Assembly (NCBI GenBank): GCA_017305935.1
Contig: JAFKJU010000012.1
Location: forward strand, 1-64,000
Direction of reading: 5' to 3'
Origin: Hyphomicrobiales bacterium
GTDB taxonomy: Bacteria > Pseudomonadota > Alphaproteobacteria > Rhizobiales > Rhizobiaceae
Length of the DNA stretch: 64,000 nucleotides
This document shows, in pieces, positions 8,204 through 17,086 of the stretch (position 1 is the first letter of the stretch; every line of letters starts with the position of its first letter). The position numbers were made by a program, and so were the translations under genes. The notes beneath the pieces are model-generated. The model was not told where the DNA came from, searched no databases, and worked only from the letters and a program-made list of their open reading frames with translations.

Positions 8204-10189
8204 ATGTCCAAGAAATTTCCTCGCCTGTTCTCACCGCTCAAGCTGCGTTCGCATGTCCTGAAGAACCGGATCGTCTTTGGTGCCCACACCGCCAACATGG
8301 CGGTCGAGGGCCTGCCGACCGAGCGCCATGCCGCCTATTACGCCGAGCGGGCGATGGGCGGGGCGGCGATGATCGTCGTGGAGCCGATGCCCGTCCATGC
8401 GGCAGCCGTGCTCACGCGCGGCAATTTTCGCCCATCCGATGACACCGTCATCCCGCATTTCAAGCGCGTGGTCGAGGCGATCAAGGCGCATGGCGCGGTG
8501 GCGATCCAGCAGCTTTACCATATCGGCGCGCATGGCGATTCCGACAATTCCTTCCATCCGCACTGGTCGCCCTCCGGCCTGCCCAGCTATCACGACAGCG
8601 ACGGCTCGCACGCGATGACCGAGGCGGAGATTGAGGAGACCATCGATGGTTTCGTCCAGGCGGCGCGGCGCTGTCGCGAGGCCGGTTTCGACGGCGTCGA
8701 AGTCTGGGCCGCCTATCTCGGCATGGTCGATCAGTTCTGGACGCCGTGGTGTAACCGGCGAGCGGATCGGTGGGGCGGATCGCTAGAAAACCGCACGCGC
8801 ATGTCGCGCGAAATCCTGTCCCGTATCCGCGCCGTCTGCGGCCCGGATTTCATCGTCGGCCTTGCCGTCAGCGACGAGCCGGACGTCAAGGTCGCGCTGC
8901 AGCGTGACGAGCTTGCCGAGATCGTCAAGCTGCATGACGACCTCGGCCTCATCGACTACGTCACCTGCGGTTCCGGCGGCTATCTCGATTTTTACAAGCT
9001 GATGCCGACCTTCCTCTATCCCGAAAAGCTCGGCGCCGATCTCGCCGCCGTGTTGAAGGGCGTCGTCAAGAAAGCCGTCGTCATCGCCGAAAGCCATATC
9101 CGCACGCCCGAAAATGCCGAGACGGTGCTGGGCGAAAGCGCCGCCGATCTCGTTTCGATCGTTCGCGGCCAGATCGCCGATCCGCATCTCGCCACCAAGG
9201 CCGGGGAGGATCGCCCCGACGACATTCGCGGCTGTATTTCCTGCAACCAGATGTGCTGGGGCCGTCGCTCCCGCGACTACTGGATAAGCTGTCTGATCAA
9301 TCCCTCGGTCGGGCGCGAGGCCGAATGGGGTGGCGATCGTTTTCGCAAGTCCGGGGAGCCGAAACGCGTGCTGGTGATCGGCGGCGGCCCGGCGGGGCTG
9401 GAAGCGGCAAGAGCTGCAGCCGAGCGCGGCCACTATGTGGTGCTGTCGGAGGCGTCGAGCCGCCTCGGCGGCAATTTCCTGCTGGCCGGAATGCAGCCGC
9501 GGCGGGCGCAGATTCTCGATCTCATCGCCTGGTATGAGCAGCAACTCGAAAAGCTCGGTGTCGAGGTCCGCCTCAACACCTATGTCGAGGCCGGCGATAT
9601 CGCGCCGGCCGATTTCGATATCGTCATTGCCGCGACGGGCTCCTATTCGCCCGAAACCGGTTTTCAGAAGGCGCTGCCGACCGTCGAGACGCTGCCGGGC
9701 ATCGAAAACGGCAATGTCTTCACCGTCGAGGCGATCATGGCCCGGCAGGCAAGGCCCGGCCATCGCGTGCTGCTCGTCGACGAAGGCGGCGGCTGGCGCG
9801 GCGGCGGCACCGCCTGGAAACTCGCCGAGGAAGGCCATGCGGTGACCATCGTCACCCCGGACCCCTTCGTCGGCAAGGAGTTGCAGCGAACTGCCGCCGA
9901 CGTGCCGATGCGCCAAGCGCTCAAGAAGCTCGGCGTGCAATGGATCGTCGAAGCCAGCATCGCCGAATGGCACGGCAACGGCGCGACCCTCATCGATCAC
10001 AATACCGGCGACCGCCGCTTCGTCGAGGCCGACACGCTTGTTACCGCGACCACCAACATGGCCGCCGACTGGCTGATGCCGGATCTGGCCGCACTCGGCC
10101 TGCCGATCCGTCAGATCGGCGATTGCGCCGCGCCGCGGCAAGCGCCTTACGCATTTTTCGAAGGCAGGAAAGCGGGATTGGAGATCTGA
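8204..10189 (+). CDS. FMN/FAD 4Fe-4S oxidoreductase (TMADH / 2,4-dienoyl-CoA-reductase family), second N-demethylase candidate
   Basis: 661 residues. The N-terminal FMN barrel has LKNRIVFGAH, DGVEVWAAYLGMVDQFWTPW and RWGGSLENRTRM. A complete four-cysteine cluster motif follows, C-x2-C-x3-C-x11-C in CISCNQMCW, then a nucleotide-binding half with VLVIGGGPAGLEAARAAAER. It is a homologue, not a duplicate, of the demethylase at 1260-3296, which lacks one of these cysteines. It probably removes another N-methyl group in stepwise demethylation of a betaine and passes electrons to ETF. No clear ribosome-binding site precedes the ATG. The Ldh2-family gene follows directly. Confidence 0.87.
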   Translation: MSKKFPRLFSPLKLRSHVLKNRIVFGAHTANMAVEGLPTERHAAYYAERAMGGAAMIVVEPMPVHAAAVLTRGNFRPSDDTVIPHFKRVVEAIKAHGAVAIQQLYHIGAHGDSDNSFHPHWSPSGLPSYHDSDGSHAMTEAEIEETIDGFVQAARRCREAGFDGVEVWAAYLGMVDQFWTPWCNRRADRWGGSLENRTRMSREILSRIRAVCGPDFIVGLAVSDEPDVKVALQRDELAEIVKLHDDLGLIDYVTCGSGGYLDFYKLMPTFLYPEKLGADLAAVLKGVVKKAVVIAESHIRTPENAETVLGESAADLVSIVRGQIADPHLATKAGEDRPDDIRGCISCNQMCWGRRSRDYWISCLINPSVGREAEWGGDRFRKSGEPKRVLVIGGGPAGLEAARAAAERGHYVVLSEASSRLGGNFLLAGMQPRRAQILDLIAWYEQQLEKLGVEVRLNTYVEAGDIAPADFDIVIAATGSYSPETGFQKALPTVETLPGIENGNVFTVEAIMARQARPGHRVLLVDEGGGWRGGGTAWKLAEEGHAVTIVTPDPFVGKELQRTAADVPMRQALKKLGVQWIVEASIAEWHGNGATLIDHNTGDRRFVEADTLVTATTNMAADWLMPDLAALGLPIRQIGDCAAPRQAPYAFFEGRKAGLEI

Positions 10190-10190
10190 C

Positions 10191-11189
10191 ATGGCGGATA
10201 TCGTCGAACTCGGCCAGGCCAAGGCGGAAGCGCTGGCGCTGAAGGCCTGCCTCGGCGCCGGCGTCAGTCCGGCAACGGCGCGCGCGCTGGTCGACGCCAC
10301 GCTTTCGGCGGCGCAGTTCGGGCCATCGACGCTGGGCTTCCCGCATATGGTCGACTACCTCGACAGTTTTCGTGAAGGGCGCATCAATGGCGCTCCGCAG
10401 CCGAAGCTGACGCGGCCGTTTCCGGCGTTCCTGGCGTCCGACGCCGATGGCGGCATCGCTCAGCTCGGCTTCGATCTCGCCTTTACCGAGATCGTCGAAG
10501 CGGCCCAAAACTTCGGCATCGCCATTTTCACCCAGTCGAACGGCTATACCACGGGCGAACTCGGCTATTACGTGCGCCGGCTGGCAGAGAAGGGGCTGGT
10601 GGCGCTGGCGGCGACCAATGCCAATGCCATGCTCGTCGCCAGGAGCGGTGGCCCCGCCGTTTACAGCACCAATCCGATCGCCTTCGGCTTTCCGCTCGGC
10701 GAGGCGACGCCGCCGCTGGTCATCGACCAATCCGCCAGCGCCACCGCCTATGTCAACCTGATCGCCGCCGCGGCCGAGGGTCGGTCGATCCCCAAGGGGT
10801 GGGCCGTCGATGCCGATGGCGCCGATACCGAAGATCCGGAAAAGGCGCTCGCCGGCGCGCTGCTGCCCTTCGGCGGGCGCAAGGGCGCGAATATCGCGCT
10901 GATGGTGGAAATGCTTTCCGCCGGCCTGTCCGGCGGCTTCTGGTCGCTGGACGCCGCACCTTTCAATACCGGCAACGCCTCGCCGGCCGTGGGCCTGACG
11001 ATCATCGCCATGATGCCCGGCCCGGCCGAAGACGGCCGCGTCGAGCGCGCCCACGGCCAGACGCAGCGCCTGCAGCAGCTCGGCGTCCACATTCCCGGCG
11101 TCAGCCGGCGCCGGGAACCGTCTTCTCAGAAAAGCCTTTCGATGCCGCGCGCCGTCTTCGAGGCGTTGAAGCGCTTCGCCGAGGGCTGA
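10191..11189 (+). CDS. Malate/L-lactate dehydrogenase (Ldh2/YlbC) family oxidoreductase
   Basis: 332 residues with the fold markers of the NAD(P)-dependent Ldh2 family (VYSTNPIAFGFP; GGRKGANIALMVEMLSAGLS). Relatives reduce 2-oxoacids or cyclic imines such as delta-1-pyrroline-2-carboxylate, a step of hydroxyproline and proline-derivative breakdown. Two positions that usually hold histidine look changed: the family SHG motif reads GPSTLGF, and the NSxHF region reads QSNGYTTGELGYY. The reaction may therefore differ from the textbook family. GGAG precedes the ATG, which lies one base after the preceding stop. It converges with the GntR gene at 11192. Confidence 0.78.
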   Translation: MADIVELGQAKAEALALKACLGAGVSPATARALVDATLSAAQFGPSTLGFPHMVDYLDSFREGRINGAPQPKLTRPFPAFLASDADGGIAQLGFDLAFTEIVEAAQNFGIAIFTQSNGYTTGELGYYVRRLAEKGLVALAATNANAMLVARSGGPAVYSTNPIAFGFPLGEATPPLVIDQSASATAYVNLIAAAAEGRSIPKGWAVDADGADTEDPEKALAGALLPFGGRKGANIALMVEMLSAGLSGGFWSLDAAPFNTGNASPAVGLTIIAMMPGPAEDGRVERAHGQTQRLQQLGVHIPGVSRRREPSSQKSLSMPRAVFEALKRFAEG

Positions 11190-11191
11190 CG

Positions 11192-11905
11192 TCAGGACTC
11201 CAGCGACATCTGCAAGCCCTCCGGCGCGGCGTACATCGCCATGTTGCGACGCGACAGGTCGAGATGGGCGCGCACCAGCACCTCGGCGCGGTCGGCATCA
11301 TGACCGGCGATGGCATCGACGATATCGTCGTGCTGGCGCGAGGCCTCCTCCAGTTCATCGACCATGCGCGCATTGCTGGGGCGATAGAAAATCTTGCCGA
11401 TGCGGGCGTGGTCGATCAGCAGCCGACGCAGGCTCGGCAGCAGGAAGGCATTGTCGGCGACCTCGCCGATGCGCAGGTGAAAGCGGTCGTTCTGGAAGAC
11501 GCGGCTGTCGACATCGTTGTTGCGCACTGCTGCGCGAAATTCATCCTGAATGTCGCGCAGACCGGCGATATCGGCCTTCGAGGCGTTCTCGGCCGCCAGC
11601 CGCGTCGCCGCCACATAGATCATCGGCGCAACCAGGAAGAAATCGCGCAGCGTCCGGTAGCTCATCGAGGCGGCGCGCGCCGGTCGGTTCGCTTCCAGCT
11701 CGATAAAGCCTTCTCCGGCAAGCTGGCGCATCGCCTCGCGCACCGGCGGCCGCGACAGGCCGAACTCCTCGCTGAGCGCCACTTCGTCCAGCACCGCGCC
11801 GGGCGCCACCTGCATGGTCAGGATCCGTTGCCGCAGCGTGGTGCTGAGCGCCGTCTTCCTGTCGGCCCCTTGGCCAAGCGCGCCGGAAAGATGGTCAATC
11901 GCCAT
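11192..11905 (-). CDS. GntR-family regulator, FCD subfamily (paralogue 1 of 3)
   Basis: 237 residues. A winged helix (about 20-85: LRQRILTMQVAPGAVLDEVA, then LSEEFGLSRPPVREAMRQLA) is followed by an all-helical FCD effector domain containing RFHLRIGEVADNAFL and RLLIDHARIG. The two other GntR proteins in this window (14370-15101, 23750-24448) share the FCD signatures FFL-x-APMIY and LLIDHARIG, so all three arose by duplication. FCD regulators usually sense carboxylic acids. The gene is divergent from the DapA-like/oxidase pair at 12128, with an inverted repeat GTCTA-N7-TAGAC at 11923-11939. Confidence 0.9.
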   Translation of the reverse strand: MAIDHLSGALGQGADRKTALSTTLRQRILTMQVAPGAVLDEVALSEEFGLSRPPVREAMRQLAGEGFIELEANRPARAASMSYRTLRDFFLVAPMIYVAATRLAAENASKADIAGLRDIQDEFRAAVRNNDVDSRVFQNDRFHLRIGEVADNAFLLPSLRRLLIDHARIGKIFYRPSNARMVDELEEASRQHDDIVDAIAGHDADRAEVLVRAHLDLSRRNMAMYAAPEGLQMSLES

Positions 11906-11922
11906 GGCGGCCTCCGAGATTT

Positions 11923-12025
11923 GTCTACAAAAGATAGACCTAACAGTTTCAAATGGTTTTTTCCAGAGTGACGGAAAGCTGCAACGTCCGACGCCTTGAC
12001 AGTCTACCAATTGTCTATCTATTGT
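11923..12025. promoter_or_regulatory. Divergent promoter/operator region for GntR-1 and the DapA-like gene
   Basis: The 222-bp intergenic region contains GTCTA (11923-11927) and TAGAC (11935-11939) as an inverted repeat next to the GntR start. A plausible sigma-70 promoter drives the plus-strand genes: TTGACA at 11996-12001, 18-nt spacer, TATTGT at 12020-12025. The spacer contains GTCTACCAATTGTCTAT, which repeats the TTGTCTA element, so the regulator would block this promoter. Confidence 0.5.
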
Positions 12026-12127
12026 ATTATCAATGATCGGCGACGAGCAACCAGCCGCCTTGATCCACGCCAGCGATGCTCGCCCCGATGAACCGGCACC
12101 CGATGCCCAAGCCCGCGGACCCGTGAC

Positions 12128-13012
12128 ATGACGAATTTCCCCTTTCCCGGACTGAATCTCGCGATCGCCACACCCTTCGATGCCGAAGGCCGTATCGATT
12201 TCGCCAGACTCGAAGAAAACATCGAGCGCTATCTGACGCTTGGTATTCCCGGCTTCGTGCTCAGCTCCGGCACCGGCATGCATGTCTATCTGTCGCGGGA
12301 GGAATCGAAGGAACTGGTGCGGCGCGGCGCAAAGATCATCAACGGTCGCGCAAAGGTCATCGCCCAGACCTCCGCCCTGCTGACGGCCGATGTCGTGGAT
12401 CGCACCAGATTTGCTGCCGACTGCGGCGCCGATGGCGTCATGGTGCTGCCGCCCTTCTTCGAAGGCCCGACCGACGACGAGAGCATTGTCGCATTCTACA
12501 CGGAGGTCGCCGCCGCCGGCCTGCCGGTCATCGGCTACAACGTGCCGCATGCGGTCGGGGTGACGGTGACGCCGGCGCTGCTGAAGGAACTGTGCGCCAT
12601 CCCGAATTTCTGTGCCGTCAAGGATAGCGGCGGCGATCTCGGCAAGCAGGCCTCGCTGATCCGCACCGGCCTGCCGGTCATGAACGGCGCCGACAATCTC
12701 GTGCCCTTCGCCCTGTTTGCCGGCGCCAGCGGCCTGATCTGGGGCGGGGCGAATTTCGCGCCGCGCACCTGCCTCGCCCTTGTTGCTGCGGCAACCGCAG
12801 GCAAGTGGGACGAGGCGCGAAAAATCTGGTCGGCGCTCGAACCGGCGATGTCGCTGATCTGGGAAGGCGACTACGTCCAGTCCGTCTATGCGGCGGCGGA
12901 ACTGACCGGCTGCGGCGCCGGCAATCCGCGCAAGCCGTTGCGCCCCCTGCCCGCCGAGCGCATCGAAACCCTTCGCGCCGCCCTCGGCGATCTCATCGCG
13001 CTGGAAGCCTGA
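12128..13012 (+). CDS. DapA-family aldolase/lyase (paralogue 1)
   Basis: 294 residues, a class I TIM-barrel of the dihydrodipicolinate synthase family. The Schiff-base lysine is in AVKDSGGD and the catalytic tyrosine in VIGYNVPHA. In hydroxyproline pathways a family member (HypD/LhpC) deaminates delta-1-pyrroline-4-hydroxy-2-carboxylate to 2-oxoglutarate semialdehyde; others are 2-keto-3-deoxy-acid aldolases. The tight linkage to a D-amino-acid-oxidase-like gene (4-nt gap) supports a HypD-like role, but the substrate is not provable from sequence. A second, diverged copy is at 22842-23753. Confidence 0.82.
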   Translation: MTNFPFPGLNLAIATPFDAEGRIDFARLEENIERYLTLGIPGFVLSSGTGMHVYLSREESKELVRRGAKIINGRAKVIAQTSALLTADVVDRTRFAADCGADGVMVLPPFFEGPTDDESIVAFYTEVAAAGLPVIGYNVPHAVGVTVTPALLKELCAIPNFCAVKDSGGDLGKQASLIRTGLPVMNGADNLVPFALFAGASGLIWGGANFAPRTCLALVAAATAGKWDEARKIWSALEPAMSLIWEGDYVQSVYAAAELTGCGAGNPRKPLRPLPAERIETLRAALGDLIALEA

Positions 13013-13016
13013 GCCG

Positions 13017-14363
13017 ATGGTCGCGGCCGCCAAGACGGTATTCGTGGCCGCGAGGCTCCCGAAGAATAACGGGGTCTCCGCCTGGGTCGCGATGCTCCCG
13101 CCCCGCAAGGGCAATCCCCCGCTTCAGGGGCACGCGACCGCCGATATCGTCATTCTCGGCGGCGGCTTTGCCGGGCTTTCCGCGGCGCGACGAATTTCCG
13201 AACTGGACCCCAGCCTCACGGTCGCCGTACTGGAGGCGGGCGTGATCGGCGAGGCAGCCGCCGGCCGCAATTCCGGCTTCATCATCGACCTGCCGCATGA
13301 CGTCTCTTCAGACGATTACGGCGGGGACACCATGACGAAAAGCCGGGAAGCCATCGAGATCAACCGCACCGCCATCAGGCTGGCCAGCTCGATTGCCGCC
13401 GAGCAAGGCTGGGGCCGGGACATTTTCGATCCCTGCGGCCGCTACAGCGTCGCGATCAGCAGCGCCGGCGACCGGCATCTCATCGACTACGCCAGGGCTC
13501 TGATAAACCTCGGGGAAAAGCATCAGCTCCTCAGCCAGCGCGAGATCGCCGAAGTCACCGGCTCGCGGGCCTATACATCGGCGCTGTTCACCCCCGGCAC
13601 CGTCATGGTGCAGCCGGCGGCCTATATCCGTGGCGTGGCGGATTGCTTGCACGATCCCGTCCACGTCTACGAACGTACGCCGGCCGTCCGGCTGGAGAGT
13701 TCCGGCAACGGCTGGCTCGTGAAAACACCTGAAGGATCGATCAGCACCGGCCGGATTATTCTCGCCAACAATGGCCATGCGCAAAGTTTCGGCTTCTTCA
13801 AATCCGAACTGCTGCATATTTTTACCTTCGCCTCGATGACGCGCGAGTTCGATCCCGGCCATCTGGCGGGACAGCGCCAATGGGCCGCGACCCCTGCCCT
13901 TCCCATGGGAACCACCGTCCGGCGCATTCCCGGCGAAAAGGGCGACCGTGTCCTCATCCGCTCCCGCTACACCTACCATCCGACCATCGAGGCCGGCGAG
14001 AGCACGTTGCGGCGCGCCGGCGCGGTGCATGACCGCAAGTTCCGGGCGCGTTTTCCCGGGACCGGCGATATTCCCATGGAATATCGCTGGGCAGGCGCGA
14101 TGGCCGTGACCTGGAATTCGGTGCCGGCCTTCGGCGAGATCGAAAAGGGTATTTTCGCCGCCTGCGGCTGCAACGGCGTCGGCGCGACAAAGGCCACCGC
14201 CAACGGCATCGCGGCCGCCGAGCTGATGCTTGGCCACACATCGCGGCTGACGGAGATCTTCGCACGCTTCGATGCGCCCAGACGCCTGCCGCCGCAACCC
14301 TTCACCACCATCGGCGCAAAAGCCAATCTCGCCATCAAGGAATGGCGGGCGGGCGGCGAATAA
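13017..14363 (+). CDS. FAD-dependent amino-acid oxidase/dehydrogenase (DAO family, paralogue 1)
   Basis: 448 residues. An N-terminal segment (NNGVSAWVAM) precedes the FAD-binding Rossmann motif VILGGGFAGLSAARR, the conserved AAGRNSGFIIDLPHD, and a C-terminal FAD contact near GCNGVGATKATANG. It resembles HypO-type dehydrogenases that oxidise cis-4-hydroxy-D-proline or related imino acids, feeding the DapA-like lyase encoded 4 nt upstream. The gene at 20004-21335 is a clear paralogue (both have LP-x2-NGVS near the N-terminus and GRNSGF). It converges with GntR-2 with only 6 nt between stops. Confidence 0.84.
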   Translation: MVAAAKTVFVAARLPKNNGVSAWVAMLPPRKGNPPLQGHATADIVILGGGFAGLSAARRISELDPSLTVAVLEAGVIGEAAAGRNSGFIIDLPHDVSSDDYGGDTMTKSREAIEINRTAIRLASSIAAEQGWGRDIFDPCGRYSVAISSAGDRHLIDYARALINLGEKHQLLSQREIAEVTGSRAYTSALFTPGTVMVQPAAYIRGVADCLHDPVHVYERTPAVRLESSGNGWLVKTPEGSISTGRIILANNGHAQSFGFFKSELLHIFTFASMTREFDPGHLAGQRQWAATPALPMGTTVRRIPGEKGDRVLIRSRYTYHPTIEAGESTLRRAGAVHDRKFRARFPGTGDIPMEYRWAGAMAVTWNSVPAFGEIEKGIFAACGCNGVGATKATANGIAAAELMLGHTSRLTEIFARFDAPRRLPPQPFTTIGAKANLAIKEWRAGGE

Positions 14364-14369
14364 CGCCGC

Positions 14370-15101
14370 TTACGATGAAACCTCGGACAGGCTTTCTTCG
14401 CTGTCGCGGCGCGCGGCGACGCGGCGGTTGGTTTCCGAGGTCAGGGCCTTCGGCGCGATGAACAGCTCCATGTTCTGCCGCGACAGATCCCAGTGTTCAA
14501 AAACGAGATTGATCATCGCGGTCTCGTCGCGCTGCGCCAGCGCCTCGATCATCCGGTCGTGATGCAGGCAGGATTTGGCGAGGTTGTCTTCCATCTCCGC
14601 AGTCGCGGGGCGGAAGAAGGTATGGCCGATGCGGGCATGGTCGATCAGCAGCCGGTTCAGTGTCGGCTTCAGAAAGGCGCTGCCCGCCATTTCGCCGATC
14701 AGTTCGTGGAAACGGTTGTTTTCCATGACCATCTTTTCCGCGTCGCGCGCCATCACCGCAGCGCGAAACCGCTCCTGACAGGCCCTGAGGATGTCGAGCT
14801 GGCCGGCGCGGCAGTTCTGCACCGCAAGCCGCCCGATCGCCTCGTAGATCATCGGCGCGACGAGGAAGAAATCGCGCAAGGTGGAATGATTCATCGGCAC
14901 GACGCGAGCGCCGCGGTTCTCGCGGATATCGACATAGCCGTCGACCGCGAGCTGGCGCAGCACGTCGCGCACCGGCGTGCGCGAAATCCCGTATTCCTCG
15001 CTGAGCTTCACCTCGTCGAGATCGCCGTCCGGCTCCAGCTCGAGCGTCAGGATCTGGCGTTTCAGCGTTTCATGGAGCGCCGACTTGCCGCCCTTCATCA
15101 T
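14370..15101 (-). CDS. GntR-family regulator, FCD subfamily (paralogue 2 of 3)
   Basis: About 243 residues. The winged helix begins LHETLKRQILTLELEPDGDL and the FCD domain includes LVAPMIYEAIGRLAVQNC and RLLIDHARIGHTFFRP. The start at 15101 is preferred over the upstream GTG at 15107, because AAGGG sits a suitable distance upstream and the protein then begins MMKGGK, matching GntR-3. A perfect TGTATACA palindrome lies at 15165-15172, about 65 bp upstream, suggesting autoregulation. It probably controls the adjacent epimerase/transporter operon. Confidence 0.88.
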   Translation of the reverse strand: MMKGGKSALHETLKRQILTLELEPDGDLDEVKLSEEYGISRTPVRDVLRQLAVDGYVDIRENRGARVVPMNHSTLRDFFLVAPMIYEAIGRLAVQNCRAGQLDILRACQERFRAAVMARDAEKMVMENNRFHELIGEMAGSAFLKPTLNRLLIDHARIGHTFFRPATAEMEDNLAKSCLHHDRMIEALAQRDETAMINLVFEHWDLSRQNMELFIAPKALTSETNRRVAARRDSEESLSEVSS

Positions 15102-15164
15102 TGTCACCCTTTTTTACGCCTGCACTGCATCCGCACGCTCTGCAAAACATCGAATAATTATCCT

Positions 15165-15172
15165 TGTATACA
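15165..15172. promoter_or_regulatory. Candidate GntR operator TGTATACA
   Basis: A perfect 8-bp palindrome within CTTGTATACAG lies in the 122-bp gap between the racemase-family gene and GntR-2. It resembles the larger palindrome TGTATAA-N5-TTATACA beside GntR-3, as expected for paralogous regulators. Binding is inferred. Confidence 0.45.
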
Positions 15173-15223
15173 GATATCGCAGGCCTCGGGTGGTTTCTAG
15201 GCCGCGAGCGCCGCAAAGGGCGG

Positions 15224-16222
15224 TTATCCGATCTGGAATCCATGCGCGAGCGGATCGCGGTCATCGACGAAAATGGTGTTGTGGCCGATGATGCGCGCCC
15301 AGCCGCCGACGCTGGGGCGGATGCCGGCGAAGGGGCCGACCGCCTCCTCGGCCTCGATCCGGCCTTCGAACACCGTGCCGATCAGGCTTTCCTGGCGGAA
15401 ACGGTCGCCGACCTTCAGGCGACCCTTGCCGTGAAGCTGGGCCAATCGCGCCGAGGTGCCGGTGCCGCCGGGGGAACGGTCGATCGCCTTGTCGCCGTAG
15501 AAGACGGCGCCGCGCCCGTCATTGCCCTCGCCCTTGGGCGCATCGCACCAGATCGCATGGTGCACGCCGCGAATACGGGCGTCCTCAGGGTGGACGGGAT
15601 CGCAGACTTCCGCCAACGCATCGCGCAGACGGCGGCTGAGATCGACGATATCGCCGGCCGACATGCGGTCGAGGCCGGCCCAGGCCGCCTGCGGCTCGAT
15701 CACCGCATAGAAATTGCCGCCATAGGCGATATCGACGACGAGCCGGCCAAGCCCCGGCACCTCGACCGCGACATCGGCCGCATGAAGATAGCTCGCGACA
15801 TTGAACATGCGCACGGATTCGACGTGCTCGCCCGGCTTTTCATAGCGGATATCGACCCGGCCGGCCGGCGTTTCGAGTGAGAGCTGGCCGGGCACGCGCG
15901 GCGTGATCAGCCCTTCCTCAATGCCCGCCGTGACGGTGCCGATGGTGCCGGCGCCGCACATCGGTAAGCAGCCGCTGACCTCGATGAACAGCACGCCGAC
16001 CTCGCAATCCTCGCGAAAAGCGGGATAGAGAATTGCGCCGGACATGATGTCGTGGCCGCGCGGCTCGAACATCAGCGCCTTGCGAATCCAGTCGTGATCG
16101 CGCACGAACAGGTCGCGGCGATCCGCCATCGGCAAATGCGGCAGCAAGGGGCCGCCGCCGGCGACGAGGCGGACGGGATTGCCGCAGGTATGGGCGTCGA
16201 TGCAGAAGAAGCTGTGGCGCAT
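15224..16222 (-). CDS. Proline racemase / 4-hydroxyproline epimerase family protein with altered catalytic site
   Basis: 332 residues with the whole family framework: IDAHTCGNPVRLV at the N-terminus, the first catalytic cysteine Cys89 in PMCGAGTIG, DIAYGGNFYAV, and DRSPGGTGTSARLA. Proline racemases and 4-hydroxyproline 2-epimerases use two cysteines; here the second is Gly252 (SPGG instead of SPCG), and the histidine usual after the first (MCGHG) is alanine. Trans-3-hydroxyproline dehydratases keep the first Cys and have Thr at the second site, so a dehydratase or another reaction is possible. It is the last gene of a long minus-strand operon behind a betaine-type transporter. Confidence 0.85.
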   Translation of the reverse strand: MRHSFFCIDAHTCGNPVRLVAGGGPLLPHLPMADRRDLFVRDHDWIRKALMFEPRGHDIMSGAILYPAFREDCEVGVLFIEVSGCLPMCGAGTIGTVTAGIEEGLITPRVPGQLSLETPAGRVDIRYEKPGEHVESVRMFNVASYLHAADVAVEVPGLGRLVVDIAYGGNFYAVIEPQAAWAGLDRMSAGDIVDLSRRLRDALAEVCDPVHPEDARIRGVHHAIWCDAPKGEGNDGRGAVFYGDKAIDRSPGGTGTSARLAQLHGKGRLKVGDRFRQESLIGTVFEGRIEAEEAVGPFAGIRPSVGGWARIIGHNTIFVDDRDPLAHGFQIG

Positions 16223-16232
16223 GGTTTTCCCT

Positions 16233-17086
16233 TCAGGAGGATTTGGCTGTCGCGCGCGGCCGGTGGAGCGCGCCGCGCGACAGCCGGTCGAGCAGGATGG
16301 CGACGGCGACGATGGCGAGGCCGGCGCGCAGGCCCAGCCCCATTTCCATGCGCGTCAGGCCGCGCGTCACCTCGGCTCCCAGCCCGCCGGCGCCGACGAG
16401 GCCGGCGAGGACGACCATGGCCAGCGACAGGAGGATGCACTGGTTCAGCCCAACCAGAAGCGTCGGCATGGCCGACGGTATCTCGATCTTGAACAGGATG
16501 GCGCGCGGCGGCGCACCGATCGCCTTGCCAAGCTCGACGAGATCGCGCGGGATCTGGTTAAAGGCGAGCGTCGTCAGGCGCAGCATCGGCGGAATGCCGT
16601 AGACGATGGTAGCGATGATCGCCGGCACGCGCCCGAGGCTGAGATCATCACCGCCGGAATGAGATAGACCCAGGGCGGCACCGTCTGCATGATGTCGAGC
16701 ACCGGCCGCAACGCCGCCTCCAGCCGCTTGTGGCGGGCGGCGAGGATGCCGAGCGGAAAGGCGATGGCGACGGAAATCGCCACCGCGACCGTTACCAGCG
16801 CCACCGTCTGCATCGAGGCCGTCCACAGGCCGGCCGCCAGGCAGAAGCCGAGCGCTACGGCGGTCATGATGCCGATGCCCGGGCTGACGAATATGCCCGC
16901 CAGGATCGTGGCGATGGCGATGACCGCGTAGGACGGCAGCGCGACGAGACCGTATTCGATGGCGCTGAGCAGCGCCTCGATTGCCCGCGTCACCAGGTCG
17001 AAAACGGCGTGAAAGTTGGCGTTCAGCCAATCCACCGACGGCGCGAGATAGGCGCCGGGCGAAAACTGCAGCGATTCCAGGGTCAT
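16233..17086 (-). pseudogene. Betaine ABC permease (ProW family) broken by a single frameshift
   Basis: Two overlapping frames each encode half of a ProW-type permease. The first (17086 down to about 16643) runs to PWVYLIPAVMISASG; the second resumes SLGRVPAIIATIVYGIPPML and continues to the EAA-like region and the end at 16233. One missing T near 16641-16645 (GATCTCAGC where GATCTTCAGC would keep the frame) explains the break, and both halves are otherwise well conserved. This is either a recent inactivation or a sequencing/assembly error. The start overlaps the stop of the partner permease gene by 4 bp. Confidence 0.85.
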
